A stretch of 64,000 bases of DNA from Nocardiopsis flavescens (GCF_900141985.1 NZ_FQZK01000003.1:186001-250000); one strand, 5' to 3'; counted from the first letter of the stretch, positions 1-7,762 are shown. The notes: generated by a model from the sequence alone, not told the origin. Translations and numbers: made by a program.

Positions 1-1762
1 CGACCGACTCCGTGATGTAGTCCTCCTCCACCTCGGCGAAGCGGAGGAAGGACTGGAAGTGCTGGGGGTACCCGTCCTCGCCGACCCACAGGTCGAAGTC
101 GCCCTCGTAGGTGTACCTCTCGTCCTCCAGCCGCAGCGTCCCGGTGTAGTGGTGCCCGGTCCTGCCCGCCATGTCGAGGCCCTCGGTCAGCTCCTCCGGG
201 TAGGTCTCGAAGGGGGTGTCCGTCACGCCCTGGTAGGAGAAGGCCGCCGCGCCGCCGGTGAGCTGCTCCAGCAGCCCCAGCGACCTGTTCCAGCGCCCGC
301 GGGGCTCGGGGAGGTCGGCCGGGTCCGGCCGGTAGTAGCTCCCCTCGACGACTCCGGCCAGGTTGCTGTCCAGGCGCATGAGCACGTCGGGCCCGTCGCC
401 GACCTCCAGGACGTGCTCGGTGGCCGGGCCCAGGTAGGCGGTCTCCCGGTACCGGGGCTCGGGGTCCTCGGTGTAGAGGATCTGCTCGTTGCGCCCCTGG
501 CTCATGAGCTCTCCGGTGGCGTCCGAGTTGTGGACGATGAAGCTCGACGCCCCGCGGGCCAGCTCCACCGCCTCGGCGACGACCGCCTCGCCGTCCTGTG
601 GGTCGCGCTCGACCGCCGGGCCCTGCGCGGCGGCGGACGGACCGTCGGCCGCCGGTCCCGCGGAGGAGGCCGTCAAGGGGTCCTCGGGCGGCGTGTCACC
701 GCCGGGCGAGCGCGCCGCGAGGAACCCCCCGACGAGAACCGCGGCCAGGACGGCCGCCCCCGCGGCGAGGAACAGCCCGCGGCGCGGTCGCCGGACCCTG
801 CGCGGGCGCGGTGCCGCCACCCCGGTCCACTCCCGGCGCAGCATCTCGGGCAGGATCGCGGTGGCCGGGGCGCCGGCCGCGGGGGCGCCGGCCGGCTGGA
901 TCCGTGTGGCGCTCCAGCCCGCCGTGAGCTCGTCGAGCGCCTGGAGCGCGGTGGGCCGGCCCTCCGGGTCCTTGGAGAAGGCGCGCCGCAGCAGGGGGGC
1001 GAGGTGGTCGGGCACCCCGGCCAGGTCCGGCTCCTCGGTCCGGGTGCGGTGCGAGACCACGGACACCGGGCCGGTGCCGAAGGGCTCGCGGCCGGTGGCG
1101 GCGAACAGCACCATCCCCGCCCAGGCGAACACGTCGGAGCGGTCGGTGGCCTCCGCGCCCCCGTACTGCTCGGGGGAGACCCACCCCGGGGTGCCGAACA
1201 GGCCGCCGGTGCGGGTCAGGGCGGTGCCGCCGACCGCGCGCGCGATGCCGAAGTCCAGCACCTTGGGGCCGGTCGGCGCCAGGATGACGTTGCCCGGCTT
1301 GAGGTCGCGGTGCACCACCCCCGCCGCGTGGATCGCCGCCAGCGCCTCGGCCAGGCCGGCGGCCAGCGCGTCCAGCATGCCGCCGGACAGCGGGCCGTGC
1401 TTCCTGATGTGCGCGCGCAGGGTGTCCCCGGGCACGTACTCGGTGGCCAGCCAGGGGACGTCGGCCCCGGCGTCGGCGGCCAGGAAGGCGGGGGCGCACA
1501 CCGACCGCACCCGGGCCACCATGGCGACCTCGCGGGCGAACCGGGCCCGGAAGTCCGGGTCGGCGGCGAACTGCTCGTGGACGGCCTTGACCGCGGCGCA
1601 GGACCCGTCCGGGGCGAGCCCGGCGTAGACGGCCCCCATGCCACCGGCGCCGAGGCGGCCGACCACCCGGTAGGGGCCGATGCGGTCGGGGTCCGTCGCG
1701 GCGGGCGGGGTCGCGCCGGGCGGCAGGCGGTCTGCGTCGAAGGGGCGTTCGGAGTCGTTCAA
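1..1762 (-). CDS. Membrane Ser/Thr protein kinase (3' end beyond window)
   Basis: Hanks-type kinase with an extracytoplasmic sensor, expected to phosphorylate Ser/Thr at the inner membrane face. Seen: glycine loop GRLGAGGMG (about residues 36-44), ATP-binding Lys near 59, catalytic HRDLKPGN (Asp near 153), DFGIARA (Asp near 170), SPEQY in place of the usual APE, then one hydrophobic helix and a sensor domain. The sensor resembles the LppX/LprG lipid-binding type only in general character. The TTG start is chosen because GAGGAG lies about 10 nt upstream and no ATG or GTG sits in a suitable place. The stop is not in the window. It lies 37 nt downstream of a paralogous kinase and is probably co-transcribed with it. 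Kinase identity is secure; the signal sensed is unknown. Confidence 0.88.
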   Translation of the reverse strand, partial: MNDSERPFDADRLPPGATPPAATDPDRIGPYRVVGRLGAGGMGAVYAGLAPDGSCAAVKAVHEQFAADPDFRARFAREVAMVARVRSVCAPAFLAADAGADVPWLATEYVPGDTLRAHIRKHGPLSGGMLDALAAGLAEALAAIHAAGVVHRDLKPGNVILAPTGPKVLDFGIARAVGGTALTRTGGLFGTPGWVSPEQYGGAEATDRSDVFAWAGMVLFAATGREPFGTGPVSVVSHRTRTEEPDLAGVPDHLAPLLRRAFSKDPEGRPTALQALDELTAGWSATRIQPAGAPAAGAPATAILPEMLRREWTGVAAPRPRRVRRPRRGLFLAAGAAVLAAVLVGGFLAARSPGGDTPPEDPLTASSAGPAADGPSAAAQGPAVERDPQDGEAVVAEAVELARGASSFIVHNSDATGELMSQGRNEQILYTEDPEPRYRETAYLGPATEHVLEVGDGPDVLMRLDSNLAGVVEGSYYRPDPADLPEPRGRWNRSLGLLEQLTGGAAAFSYQGVTDTPFETYPEELTEGLDMAGRTGHHYTGTLRLEDERYTYEGDFDLWVGEDGYPQHFQSFLRFAEVEEDYITESV

Positions 1763-1799
1763 CGGGGGGTTGCTCCTCGGTGCTCGATCGGCGGGCGGA

Positions 1800-3545
1800 T
1801 CAGGTTCCGGCGGGGTCGTAGGCGCAGCTGTTCAGGGGCCTGCCGTCGGTGAGGCGCGCGTCGTGCGGCCCCAGGGAGTCGTGGCCGGGGAAGGCGGGGC
1901 CCGCCGCCTCGTCGTCGTGGGACGAGCGCACGTAGCAAACGCCGCCGGGCGTGTCGAGGGGCGCGGTCCGCCCCTCGCCGAGGGAGGCCGCGGGCAGCAG
2001 GTAGAGGGCCCCGGGAGGCGCGCCGAAGAACGCGACGGTGGTCTCCGCCTCGGGGGAGCCGGGGTCGAGTTCCGCGAGCACCCCGCGGGTGTTGGGCCGC
2101 CGGTAGTCCAGGCTCTCGTCGTCGGGCGAGACCGCCTGCACCCAGCCGAAGTCCTCGGCGTGCAGGCTCAGGGAGCCGAAGTCCGGGAGGTACTCCACCC
2201 TCAGGCCGAGCGACAGGGTGCTGGCGTTGCTCGGGTTGTCGGCGGTGAGGTAGGTGACGCGCAGCTGCTCCAGGGCGGTGCCGTCCTCCCCGACCAGGGA
2301 GCGGACGACCACCGGCTCGGTGTCGGAGGCCTCGACCACCACCGTGCCGTCGGTGTAGAGGCCGCGGTACTCCTCCGGGACGTCGTCGGGGACCGGCTCC
2401 CCGTCCGCGCCCGCGGCCGGCGGCAGGGCGGCGCCCCCGTCCGGGGAGGGCCCCGGCACCGTGCCGCCGTCGGCCGCCGTCCCCGTGGGGACCAGGGCCG
2501 GGGCGGTGGCCGCGGCGACGGCGAGGGCGGTCGCCGCGGCGGACACCGCGAGCACGCGGCCGTGGCGGCGCACCCACGGGCGGCGGGGCGGGGCGACGCG
2601 GGTCCAGGAGAGCGGGTCGGCGTCCACCGCGGGCAGGACGGCCGCCCAGGGGGCCGGGGCGGGGAACGCGGGCAGGGCCCGCGCCGCCTCGGCGGCGGAG
2701 GGCCTGCGGGCCGGGTCCTTGTCCAGCGCGGCGGCCAGGACCGGGCGCAGCGGTCCGGGGACGCCGTGGAGGGCGGGGGCCGCGGACAGCACCGCCGAGA
2801 TGACGCCCTCCTCCGTGCCCGGGCCGAACGGGCCGCGGCCGGTCGCGGCGAACACCGCCATGCACGCCCAGGCGAACACGTCCGAGCGGTCCGTGGCCGC
2901 CTCGCCCCGGTACTGCTCGGGGGAGATCCACCCCGGCGTCCCGACCAGGGCGCCCGTACGGGTCAGCGCGGTCTCCTCCGCGGCGCGGGCGATCCCGAAG
3001 TCCAGGACACGGGGCCCGGCCGGGGACAGGATGACGTTGCCCGGCTTGAGGTCGCGGTGCACCACCCCCGCCGCGTGGATCGCCGCCAGCGCCCGCGCGG
3101 TGACGCGGGCGAAGTCGGCGAGGAACCCGGCGGGCAGCGGGCCGCCCCCGCGCACCCGGGCGTCCAGGGTGGGTCCGGGCACGTACTCGGTGGCCAGCCA
3201 GGGGACGTCGGCACGGGTGTCGGCGGCGAGGAAGCGCGGCACGCCCTCGGCCCGGACCCGGCGCACCAGCCGGACCTCGCGGGCGAAGCGGTCGCGGAAG
3301 TCGCCGTCGGCGGCGTACACCGCGTGGATGCGCTTGAGGGCCGCGCGCCGGTCGCGGTCGTCCAGGGCGGCGTAGACGGTGCCCATGCCACCGGCGCCGA
3401 GGCGGCCGGCGATCCGGAAGGGGCCGACGGCGCGCGGGTCCCCCTGCGACAGGGGGGACACACCGGCGGGGGCGCCCGGTGGGCGGGGCGGGGGAGGGTT
3501 CACGGGAACGTCGGTCCTCGTTCGGTTCCAGGGGGCGGCGGTCAC
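1800..3545 (-). CDS. Membrane Ser/Thr protein kinase
   Basis: A 581-residue Hanks-type kinase, first of a tandem pair. The Gly-rich loop (residues 48-55), Lys71, HRDLKPGN with Asp165, DFG with Asp182 and the TPGWISPEQ activation segment are all present, so it should be active. A proline-rich N-terminal tail precedes the kinase domain, and a hydrophobic helix near 330-352 separates it from a roughly 220-residue extracytoplasmic sensor with two cysteines that I do not recognise. The GTG start has AAGGAG nine nt upstream; a second GTG 42 nt inside has a weaker GAGGA. The kinase domain closely resembles that of the downstream gene but the sensor does not, suggesting duplication followed by sensor replacement. 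Confidence 0.9.
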   Translation of the reverse strand: MTAAPWNRTRTDVPVNPPPPRPPGAPAGVSPLSQGDPRAVGPFRIAGRLGAGGMGTVYAALDDRDRRAALKRIHAVYAADGDFRDRFAREVRLVRRVRAEGVPRFLAADTRADVPWLATEYVPGPTLDARVRGGGPLPAGFLADFARVTARALAAIHAAGVVHRDLKPGNVILSPAGPRVLDFGIARAAEETALTRTGALVGTPGWISPEQYRGEAATDRSDVFAWACMAVFAATGRGPFGPGTEEGVISAVLSAAPALHGVPGPLRPVLAAALDKDPARRPSAAEAARALPAFPAPAPWAAVLPAVDADPLSWTRVAPPRRPWVRRHGRVLAVSAAATALAVAAATAPALVPTGTAADGGTVPGPSPDGGAALPPAAGADGEPVPDDVPEEYRGLYTDGTVVVEASDTEPVVVRSLVGEDGTALEQLRVTYLTADNPSNASTLSLGLRVEYLPDFGSLSLHAEDFGWVQAVSPDDESLDYRRPNTRGVLAELDPGSPEAETTVAFFGAPPGALYLLPAASLGEGRTAPLDTPGGVCYVRSSHDDEAAGPAFPGHDSLGPHDARLTDGRPLNSCAYDPAGT

Positions 3546-3623
3546 CTTCCGTGACTCCTTTTACGATACCGAGTGCCGGAAAAAGGTTCCCGGGGCCGCC
3601 GGGAGGTCCCGGGCGGGCGGCCG

Positions 3624-3629
3624 TACCCT
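3624..3629 (+). promoter_or_regulatory. Candidate -10 box, leaderless start
   Basis: TACCCT lies six nt before the ATG at 3636 and no Shine-Dalgarno sequence is visible, consistent with a leaderless transcript. Confidence 0.45.
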
Positions 3630-3635
3630 GGGCGC

Positions 3636-4010
3636 ATGCGTTCGTTCCCGGTTCTCGCCGCCCTGCTCGCCGACCTGGTGTGCGTCCTGGTGTTCGTCGT
3701 GGTGGGGAAGGCGGACCACGGTACGGGTACCGCATTCGGGGCGGTGCTGTCGACCGCGTGGCCGTTTGTGGCCGGGGCCCTGCTGGGGTGGGCGGCGACC
3801 CGTGCGTGGCGCGCTCCGGCGGCGCTGTGGCCGACGGGGGTGTTCGTGTGGGCGGTCACCGTGGTCGGGGGCATGCTGGCGCGGCGGGCCGTCGGCGAGG
3901 GGACCCCCCTGTCGTTCGTGATCGTCACCTCGCTCTTCCTCGCGGCGGCGATGCTCGGCTGGCGCGCGGTCGCACTTCTTGTCGCGAAAAGGCGACAGCG
4001 GGCCGCCTGA
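3636..4010 (+). CDS. DUF3054-family small membrane protein
   Basis: A 124-residue integral membrane protein with four hydrophobic segments (about residues 4-22, 34-48, 58-78 and 92-115) and a basic C-terminal tail. The pattern ADLVCVLVFVVVGKADHG at the N-terminus matches the DUF3054 family, whose function is unknown. The ATG is preceded by a TACCCT hexamer six nt upstream and no ribosome-binding site, so the message is probably leaderless. The gene stands alone, divergent from the kinase pair. Family assignment is from the pattern of the first helix and the length. Confidence 0.75.
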   Translation: MRSFPVLAALLADLVCVLVFVVVGKADHGTGTAFGAVLSTAWPFVAGALLGWAATRAWRAPAALWPTGVFVWAVTVVGGMLARRAVGEGTPLSFVIVTSLFLAAAMLGWRAVALLVAKRRQRAA

Positions 4011-4055
4011 AGAGCGAAACTGGGGGTGTCGCCCCCGATCGCTAAGGAGCCGTCC

Positions 4056-4451
4056 GTGGCCGACCCCGTCACCCTCGCCCTGGCCACCGCGGTCGTCACC
4101 GGCGTGGCCACCAAGATCTCCGAGCACGCCGGCACGGCGGTCACCGAAGGGCTGGCGCGGCTGCGCCGGGCCGCCTTCGCGTGGTTCCGCGGCGACGACG
4201 GGGCCCGGGAGGCCCTGGACGAGGCGCTGCTGTCCACCGGCGACCCCGCGGCCCTGGAGGCGGTGGCCGGGCACCTGGAGCGCGCGTCCGCCCAGAACCC
4301 GGAGATCGCGGCCCTCATGCGCGAGCTGGGCGCGGAGGTCGACGTCTCCCAGGAGGGCGAGGGGAACACCGTCAACCAGATCCACGGCGACGTCAGCGGC
4401 AGCGCCCGGGTCGTCCAGGCGCGCGACTTCCACGGGGACATCCACCTGTAG
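4056..4451 (+). CDS. Small protein with C-terminal amyloid-signalling-like motif
   Basis: A 131-residue protein with an alpha-helical N-terminal part (residues 1-95, Ala/Leu/Glu rich) and a C-terminal segment, residues 103-131, of the form GNTVNQIxGxVSGxxxVVQARD followed by FHGDIHL. This Asn/Val/Gln/Gly pattern recurs at the ends of many actinomycete proteins. It resembles the RHIM-like bacterial amyloid signalling sequences (BASS) that link NLR-type receptors to effectors; that link is my inference. The GTG start is fixed by AAGGAG six nt upstream. No NLR, protease or toxin is adjacent, so any partner must be elsewhere. Gene call is strong; function unknown. Confidence 0.8.
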   Translation: MADPVTLALATAVVTGVATKISEHAGTAVTEGLARLRRAAFAWFRGDDGAREALDEALLSTGDPAALEAVAGHLERASAQNPEIAALMRELGAEVDVSQEGEGNTVNQIHGDVSGSARVVQARDFHGDIHL

Positions 4452-4473
4452 GCGGTGCCTAAGCTGGGGGGCG

Positions 4474-5151
4474 ATGAACGAGAACCCCGACACCCCCGGT
4501 GAGGACGAGGCGCGCGAGGTCGGTGTCGGCCCCTGGGAGGGCCCCTGGCCCCGGGGCGGGCACTACGACCCCGCACTGCTCGCGGACGGCGACCGGCGCA
4601 ACGTCGTGGACCGCTACCGCTACTGGCGGCGGGAGGCGATCGTCGCCGACCTCGACACCGTCCGGCACCCCTTCCACGTCGCGGTGGAGAACTGGTCCCA
4701 CGACTTCAACATCGGCTCGGTGGTACGCACCGCCAACGCCTTCGGCTGCGCCGCGGTGCACATCGTGGGGCGGCGGCGGTGGAACCGGCGGGGGGCGATG
4801 GTCACCGACCGCTACCAGCACGTGCACCACCACCCCGGCACCGGGGCGCTGGTGGCCTGGGCGGCGGAGCGGGGCCTGCCGCTGATCGGCGTCGACAACC
4901 TGCCCGGCGCGGTACCGCTGGAGACCTACCCGCTGCCGCGCGAGGCGGTGCTGGTGTTCGGCCAGGAGGGGCCGGGGCTGTCGGAGGAGGTGCGGTCGGT
5001 GTGCCGCGCGGTGCTGTCGATCGCCCAGTTCGGGTCGACCCGGTCCATCAACGCGGGGGCGGCCGCGGCGATCGCGATGCACGCGTGGGTCCGGGCGCAC
5101 GTTTTCGACCAGGAACTGCAGGAAACGGTCACACCCCCCGGAGTCTCGTGA
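4474..5151 (+). CDS. SpoU/TrmH-family RNA 2'-O-methyltransferase
   Basis: A 225-residue enzyme of the SPOUT superfamily, expected to transfer methyl from S-adenosylmethionine to a ribose 2'-OH of tRNA or rRNA. All three SpoU motifs are visible: motif 1 NIGSVVRTANAFG, motif 2 LVFGQEGPGLSEEV and motif 3 STRSINAGAAAAIAMH, which together form the trefoil-knot cofactor site. There is no L30e-like N-terminal substrate domain, so it is the short TrmL/TrmH-like form. The ATG follows TAAGCT by eight nt, suggesting a leaderless transcript. The target RNA cannot be told from sequence. Confidence 0.9.
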   Translation: MNENPDTPGEDEAREVGVGPWEGPWPRGGHYDPALLADGDRRNVVDRYRYWRREAIVADLDTVRHPFHVAVENWSHDFNIGSVVRTANAFGCAAVHIVGRRRWNRRGAMVTDRYQHVHHHPGTGALVAWAAERGLPLIGVDNLPGAVPLETYPLPREAVLVFGQEGPGLSEEVRSVCRAVLSIAQFGSTRSINAGAAAAIAMHAWVRAHVFDQELQETVTPPGVS

Positions 5152-5172
5152 CGCATTCGTGATCTACCATGG
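5148..5172 (+). promoter_or_regulatory. Duplicated promoter/operator element, copy 1
   Basis: GTGAC-N6-GTGATCTACCATGG. The two GTGA repeats start 11 bp apart (one helical turn), followed by a -10-like TACCAT at 5165-5170. The same element precedes the paralogous gene at 5859-5883. The first GTGAC overlaps the stop codon of the methyltransferase. Confidence 0.55.
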
Positions 5173-5204
5173 CCGGGTAGGCCCCCTACTGGAGAGCGAA
5201 CCGC

Positions 5205-5837
5205 ATGACTGCGACTGTGACCGCCGGTTCCCGAGCCGCGACTCCCGACGACGTCCCCGGGGTGGCGCACGTGCTGAGCCGCGCGCTGTACGACGACCCC
5301 CTCTTCGCGTGGCTGTTCCCCGACCTCGAGACGCGGCTGGCCCGGACCAGGCGCATGCTGGCGCTCACCGCCGGGTTCGGCTACGTGCCCTTCGGCGACA
5401 CCCGGGTCGTGGAGGTGGCCGAGGAGGGGGCCGACCCCGTGATCCGCGGCGCGGCGCTGTGGGCCCCCTACACGACCAACCCCGAGGGGCGCCTGGTGTC
5501 CCTGCGCATGTGGCCGCACTGGGGCCAGCTGCTCGGGCGCGCCCGGACCGCGGGGTTCGTGCGCGTCTTCGCGGAGTGGAAGATCGCCGCGCCGCAGGAG
5601 CCGCACGTGTACCTGGCGGCGCTGGGCGTCGACCCGGCCATGACCGGGACCGGCCTGGGCGGCGGGCTGCTCACCGCGGGCCTGGACCGCGCGGACTCCG
5701 AGGGCCGGCCGGTCTTCACCCAGACGCTCGACGAGAAGGGCCTCGGCTTCTACGAGCGCTTCGGCTTCCGGGTGGTCGGCGAGGCCGCCAACCCCGAGGT
5801 CGGCACCAGCTGGTTCCTGCGGCGCGACCCGCTCTGA
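5205..5837 (+). CDS. GNAT-family N-acetyltransferase (copy 1)
   Basis: A 210-residue acetyl-CoA-dependent acetyltransferase. The GNAT fold is shown by the N-terminal ATPDDVPGVAHVLSRAL, the acetyl-CoA loop LGVDPAMTGTGLGGGLL (about residues 143-159) and the C-terminal GFYERFGFRVVGE. GGAGAG eight nt before the ATG is a good ribosome-binding site. It is paralogous to the next gene over the full length, and both carry the same upstream element, so this is a tandem duplication that included the promoter. Substrate unknown. Confidence 0.88.
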   Translation: MTATVTAGSRAATPDDVPGVAHVLSRALYDDPLFAWLFPDLETRLARTRRMLALTAGFGYVPFGDTRVVEVAEEGADPVIRGAALWAPYTTNPEGRLVSLRMWPHWGQLLGRARTAGFVRVFAEWKIAAPQEPHVYLAALGVDPAMTGTGLGGGLLTAGLDRADSEGRPVFTQTLDEKGLGFYERFGFRVVGEAANPEVGTSWFLRRDPL

Positions 5838-5858
5838 GAACACGCGGGACACGGGTGT

Positions 5859-5883
5859 GTGACCTCCCCGTGATCTAGCATGG
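5859..5883 (+). promoter_or_regulatory. Duplicated promoter/operator element, copy 2
   Basis: GTGAC-N6-GTGATCTAGCATGG, identical in spacing to the element at 5148-5172 and differing in one base within the shared core. TAGCAT (5876-5881) is a good -10 hexamer. Confidence 0.55.
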
Positions 5884-5908
5884 TGTCCCGAGGAAGAGGG
5901 GCACCGCC

Positions 5909-6541
5909 ATGACCAGTACTCTCGCGCGGACCGTGCGCACCGCCACCGTGGACGACCTGCCGGGGGTGGCGCGCGTCCTGGGCCGCTCCTTCCACGACGA
6001 CCCGCTGTTCCGGTGGCTCTTCCCGGACCCCCTGCTGCGGATCTCCCGGACCACCCGGGCCCACGCCCTGCTGGCGGGCTTCACGTTCGTCCCCGTCGGG
6101 TACTCCGCCCTCGTCGAGGCGCAGGAGGACCCCGGGCGCGGACCGGTCGTCCGGGGCGCCGCGCTGTGGACCCCGCCCGGCTGGGACGGCGGCACCGCGG
6201 CCGCGCTGCGCTCCCTGCCGCACTGGGTGGAACTGGTGGGTCCGGGCCGGTTCCCGGAGGTGCTCCGGTACTTCGCGGCGGTGGCCGCGCACGCGCCCGC
6301 CGAACCGCACTGGCACCTCCAGGTGCTGGGCGCGGACCCGGCGGTGCCGAGGACCGGGGTCGGGTCCCTGCTGCTGCGCGCGGGCCTGGAGCGCGCCGAC
6401 GCCGACGGCTCCCCGGTGTACCTGGAGACGATGAACCCGGACAACCTCGCGTTCTACACGCGCTTCGGGTTCGAGGCCGTCGACACCGTGGACGCCCCGG
6501 AGGGGCCGACCGCCCACCTGATGCTGCGCCGGCCCGCCTGA
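5909..6541 (+). CDS. GNAT-family N-acetyltransferase (copy 2)
   Basis: A 210-residue paralogue of the preceding gene, with the same N-terminal TVDDLPGVARVLGRSF helix and C-terminal AFYTRFGFEAVD. The cofactor loop LGADPAVPRTGVGSLLL is less canonical than in copy 1 (an Arg replaces the first loop Gly), so acetyl-CoA binding may differ. The start has a purine-rich GAGGAAGAGGGG upstream. Divergence in the loop alongside conserved ends suggests functional separation after duplication. Confidence 0.87.
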   Translation: MTSTLARTVRTATVDDLPGVARVLGRSFHDDPLFRWLFPDPLLRISRTTRAHALLAGFTFVPVGYSALVEAQEDPGRGPVVRGAALWTPPGWDGGTAAALRSLPHWVELVGPGRFPEVLRYFAAVAAHAPAEPHWHLQVLGADPAVPRTGVGSLLLRAGLERADADGSPVYLETMNPDNLAFYTRFGFEAVDTVDAPEGPTAHLMLRRPA

Positions 6542-6686
6542 CACCCCCGCGCCGTGCCGTCCGCACGGACGTACGAGGCGTCGCCCGCCGCGTCGACCCG
6601 GCGCGCGGAGCGCGTCGCCGCCGGCATGCGCACCGTCCGCGCGGAGCCGCAGCGCACCGCCGTGATGCCCCTCGGCCACGACCTCG

Positions 6687-6716
6687 CGTGCCCGCGGGCC
6701 GCGGCCCGCGGGCACG
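6687..6716. repeat. Perfect 30-bp palindrome
   Basis: Half-site CGTGCCCGCGGGCCG is followed without spacer by its exact reverse complement. It is either a loopless hairpin (cruciform or terminator) for the acetyltransferase pair or a dimeric protein-binding site. The absence of a loop favours DNA-level function. Confidence 0.7.
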
Positions 6717-6955
6717 GCCGTGCCGGCGGCGGAGCCGAGGCACGGGTGCGGCCGCGGTGCTCCGACCGGCCCGTCGCGGAGCAGGCCGCCCGGCCGCCGC
6801 GGTGGAGGAGCTGCGCTCCGCCCGTCCGGGACGGGCCGCCCCCGCCGGTGGGGACGGGGTTCTCGCCGCCGTGGTGCGCCCCCGGCCTCGCCTCCCGGGA
6901 GCCCGGGGCCTTCCACACGGTCGCCGCGCGCTGCTCCGCGGGCACCGGGCTCCGA

Positions 6956-6961
6956 TAGCCT
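6956..6961 (+). promoter_or_regulatory. Candidate -10 box, leaderless antitoxin
   Basis: TAGCCT lies six nt before the antitoxin ATG at 6968 and no Shine-Dalgarno sequence is present. Confidence 0.45.
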
Positions 6962-6967
6962 CCGGGC

Positions 6968-7165
6968 ATGGAACTCACCCTGGACCTCCCCGACCCCCTC
7001 TGGGCACGTCTGCGGGAGATCGCCGACTCCGAGGGCACCGACGCGGCGACGGCCGCCGTCGGCGTCCTGCGCGCCCACCTGGACCTGCGCCGCGCCGAGG
7101 TCCGGCGGTGCGCCGAGGAGATCGCCGCCGAGGACGCCGAACTCTTGAGGAGGCTGGGCGCATGA
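6968..7165 (+). CDS. Antitoxin-like small protein paired with Doc toxin
   Basis: A 65-residue acidic, largely helical protein beginning with a short strand MELTLDLPDPLWARL, resembling ribbon-helix-helix antitoxins. Its stop overlaps the start of the Fic/Doc-domain gene (ATGA), the usual layout of a type II toxin-antitoxin operon with the antitoxin first. It would neutralise the toxin by direct binding and bind its own promoter. The role rests mainly on position and size. It is too short to tell a Phd from a CopG type. Confidence 0.7.
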   Translation: MELTLDLPDPLWARLREIADSEGTDAATAAVGVLRAHLDLRRAEVRRCAEEIAAEDAELLRRLGA

Positions 7166-7599
7166 CCCGGCACCTGACGCGCGGCGACGCCCTGGAGATC
7201 GCCGGGGTGATCCTGCCGCCCGCCGTGTCCGTGCGCGACGCCGCCCTGCTGGACGCGGCGCTGGCCCGGCCCCGGGACACGGCGTTCGGGGAGGAGGCCT
7301 ACCCGGACCCGTGGCTCAAGGCGGCGGCGCTGCTGCGCTCGGTCCTGATCGGACACCCCCTGTCGGACGGCAACAAGCGCCTGGCCTGGACCTGCGCGAA
7401 GACCTTCCTGCGGCTGAACGGGGTCGCCTGGGGCCCGGTGGACCAGGACGCCGCCTACGACCTCGTCATCGCGGTGACCACCGGCGCGCTGGTGGACGCC
7501 GCGGAGATCGCCGCTCGCCTGCGCGCCCTGCCCGCCCGCGTGTGGGGGGCGGCCGGGGAGGACGCCGGGGCACAAGACCCCGGCCGGGGCTCGGGGTGA
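7162..7599 (+). CDS. doc: Fic/Doc-family toxin (death-on-curing)
   Basis: A 145-residue Doc-like protein. The Fic motif HPLSDGNKR is at residues 65-73, with the catalytic His, the acidic Asp and the Asn-Lys-Arg phosphate-binding part intact. P1 Doc phosphorylates EF-Tu and Fic enzymes AMPylate targets. The Asp-Gly form here lies between the two, so the reaction is open. The C-terminus runs about 15 residues past the usual Doc end and is low-complexity. It overlaps the antitoxin gene by 4 nt and ends before a strong bidirectional hairpin. Confidence 0.85.
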   Translation: MTRHLTRGDALEIAGVILPPAVSVRDAALLDAALARPRDTAFGEEAYPDPWLKAAALLRSVLIGHPLSDGNKRLAWTCAKTFLRLNGVAWGPVDQDAAYDLVIAVTTGALVDAAEIAARLRALPARVWGAAGEDAGAQDPGRGSG

Positions 7600-7732
7600 G
7601 CGGCCGGTCCTGCGCGAACCGCCCGGTGTCGCGGCCACCGGTCGGATGCGGGCCGGGTGCGGCCCGCGCGGCGGGGCCGGAAAAGGGCCGGGGCCGCGAG
7701 GACGCGGCCGGCCCGGCCCCCGCAGACGCGAA

Positions 7733-7762
7733 ACGCTCGGCCGGGGTGTCCCGGCCGAGCGT
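7733..7762. terminator. Bidirectional hairpin terminator
   Basis: ACGCTCGGCCGGG, loop GTGT, then the perfect 13-nt complement. It lies between the convergent doc and sdhB genes and can serve both. Confidence 0.75.

Larger units (their letters stand above)
6542..6967. other. Intergenic, no convincing gene
   Basis: 426 nt between the acetyltransferases and the toxin-antitoxin pair. An open frame on the plus strand (6554-6958) is Arg/Ala/Pro-rich with no family resemblance and no ribosome-binding site, so I do not call it. The stretch holds a perfect 30-bp palindrome (6687-6716) and the promoter of the antitoxin. Confidence 0.6.

Noticed and set aside
59-3554. Long plus-strand open frames opposite the kinase genes
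   Set aside because: They are Arg/Gly/Pro/Ala-rich with no family resemblance, as expected antisense to GC-rich genes, and the minus-strand frame holds complete kinase motifs. The same applies to long antisense frames throughout, e.g. 8726-10744, 21536-24523 and 30832-33411.
6554-6958. Possible 134-codon gene or decayed third acetyltransferase
   Set aside because: Low-complexity composition, no ribosome-binding site, and no GNAT motif in any frame of either strand.
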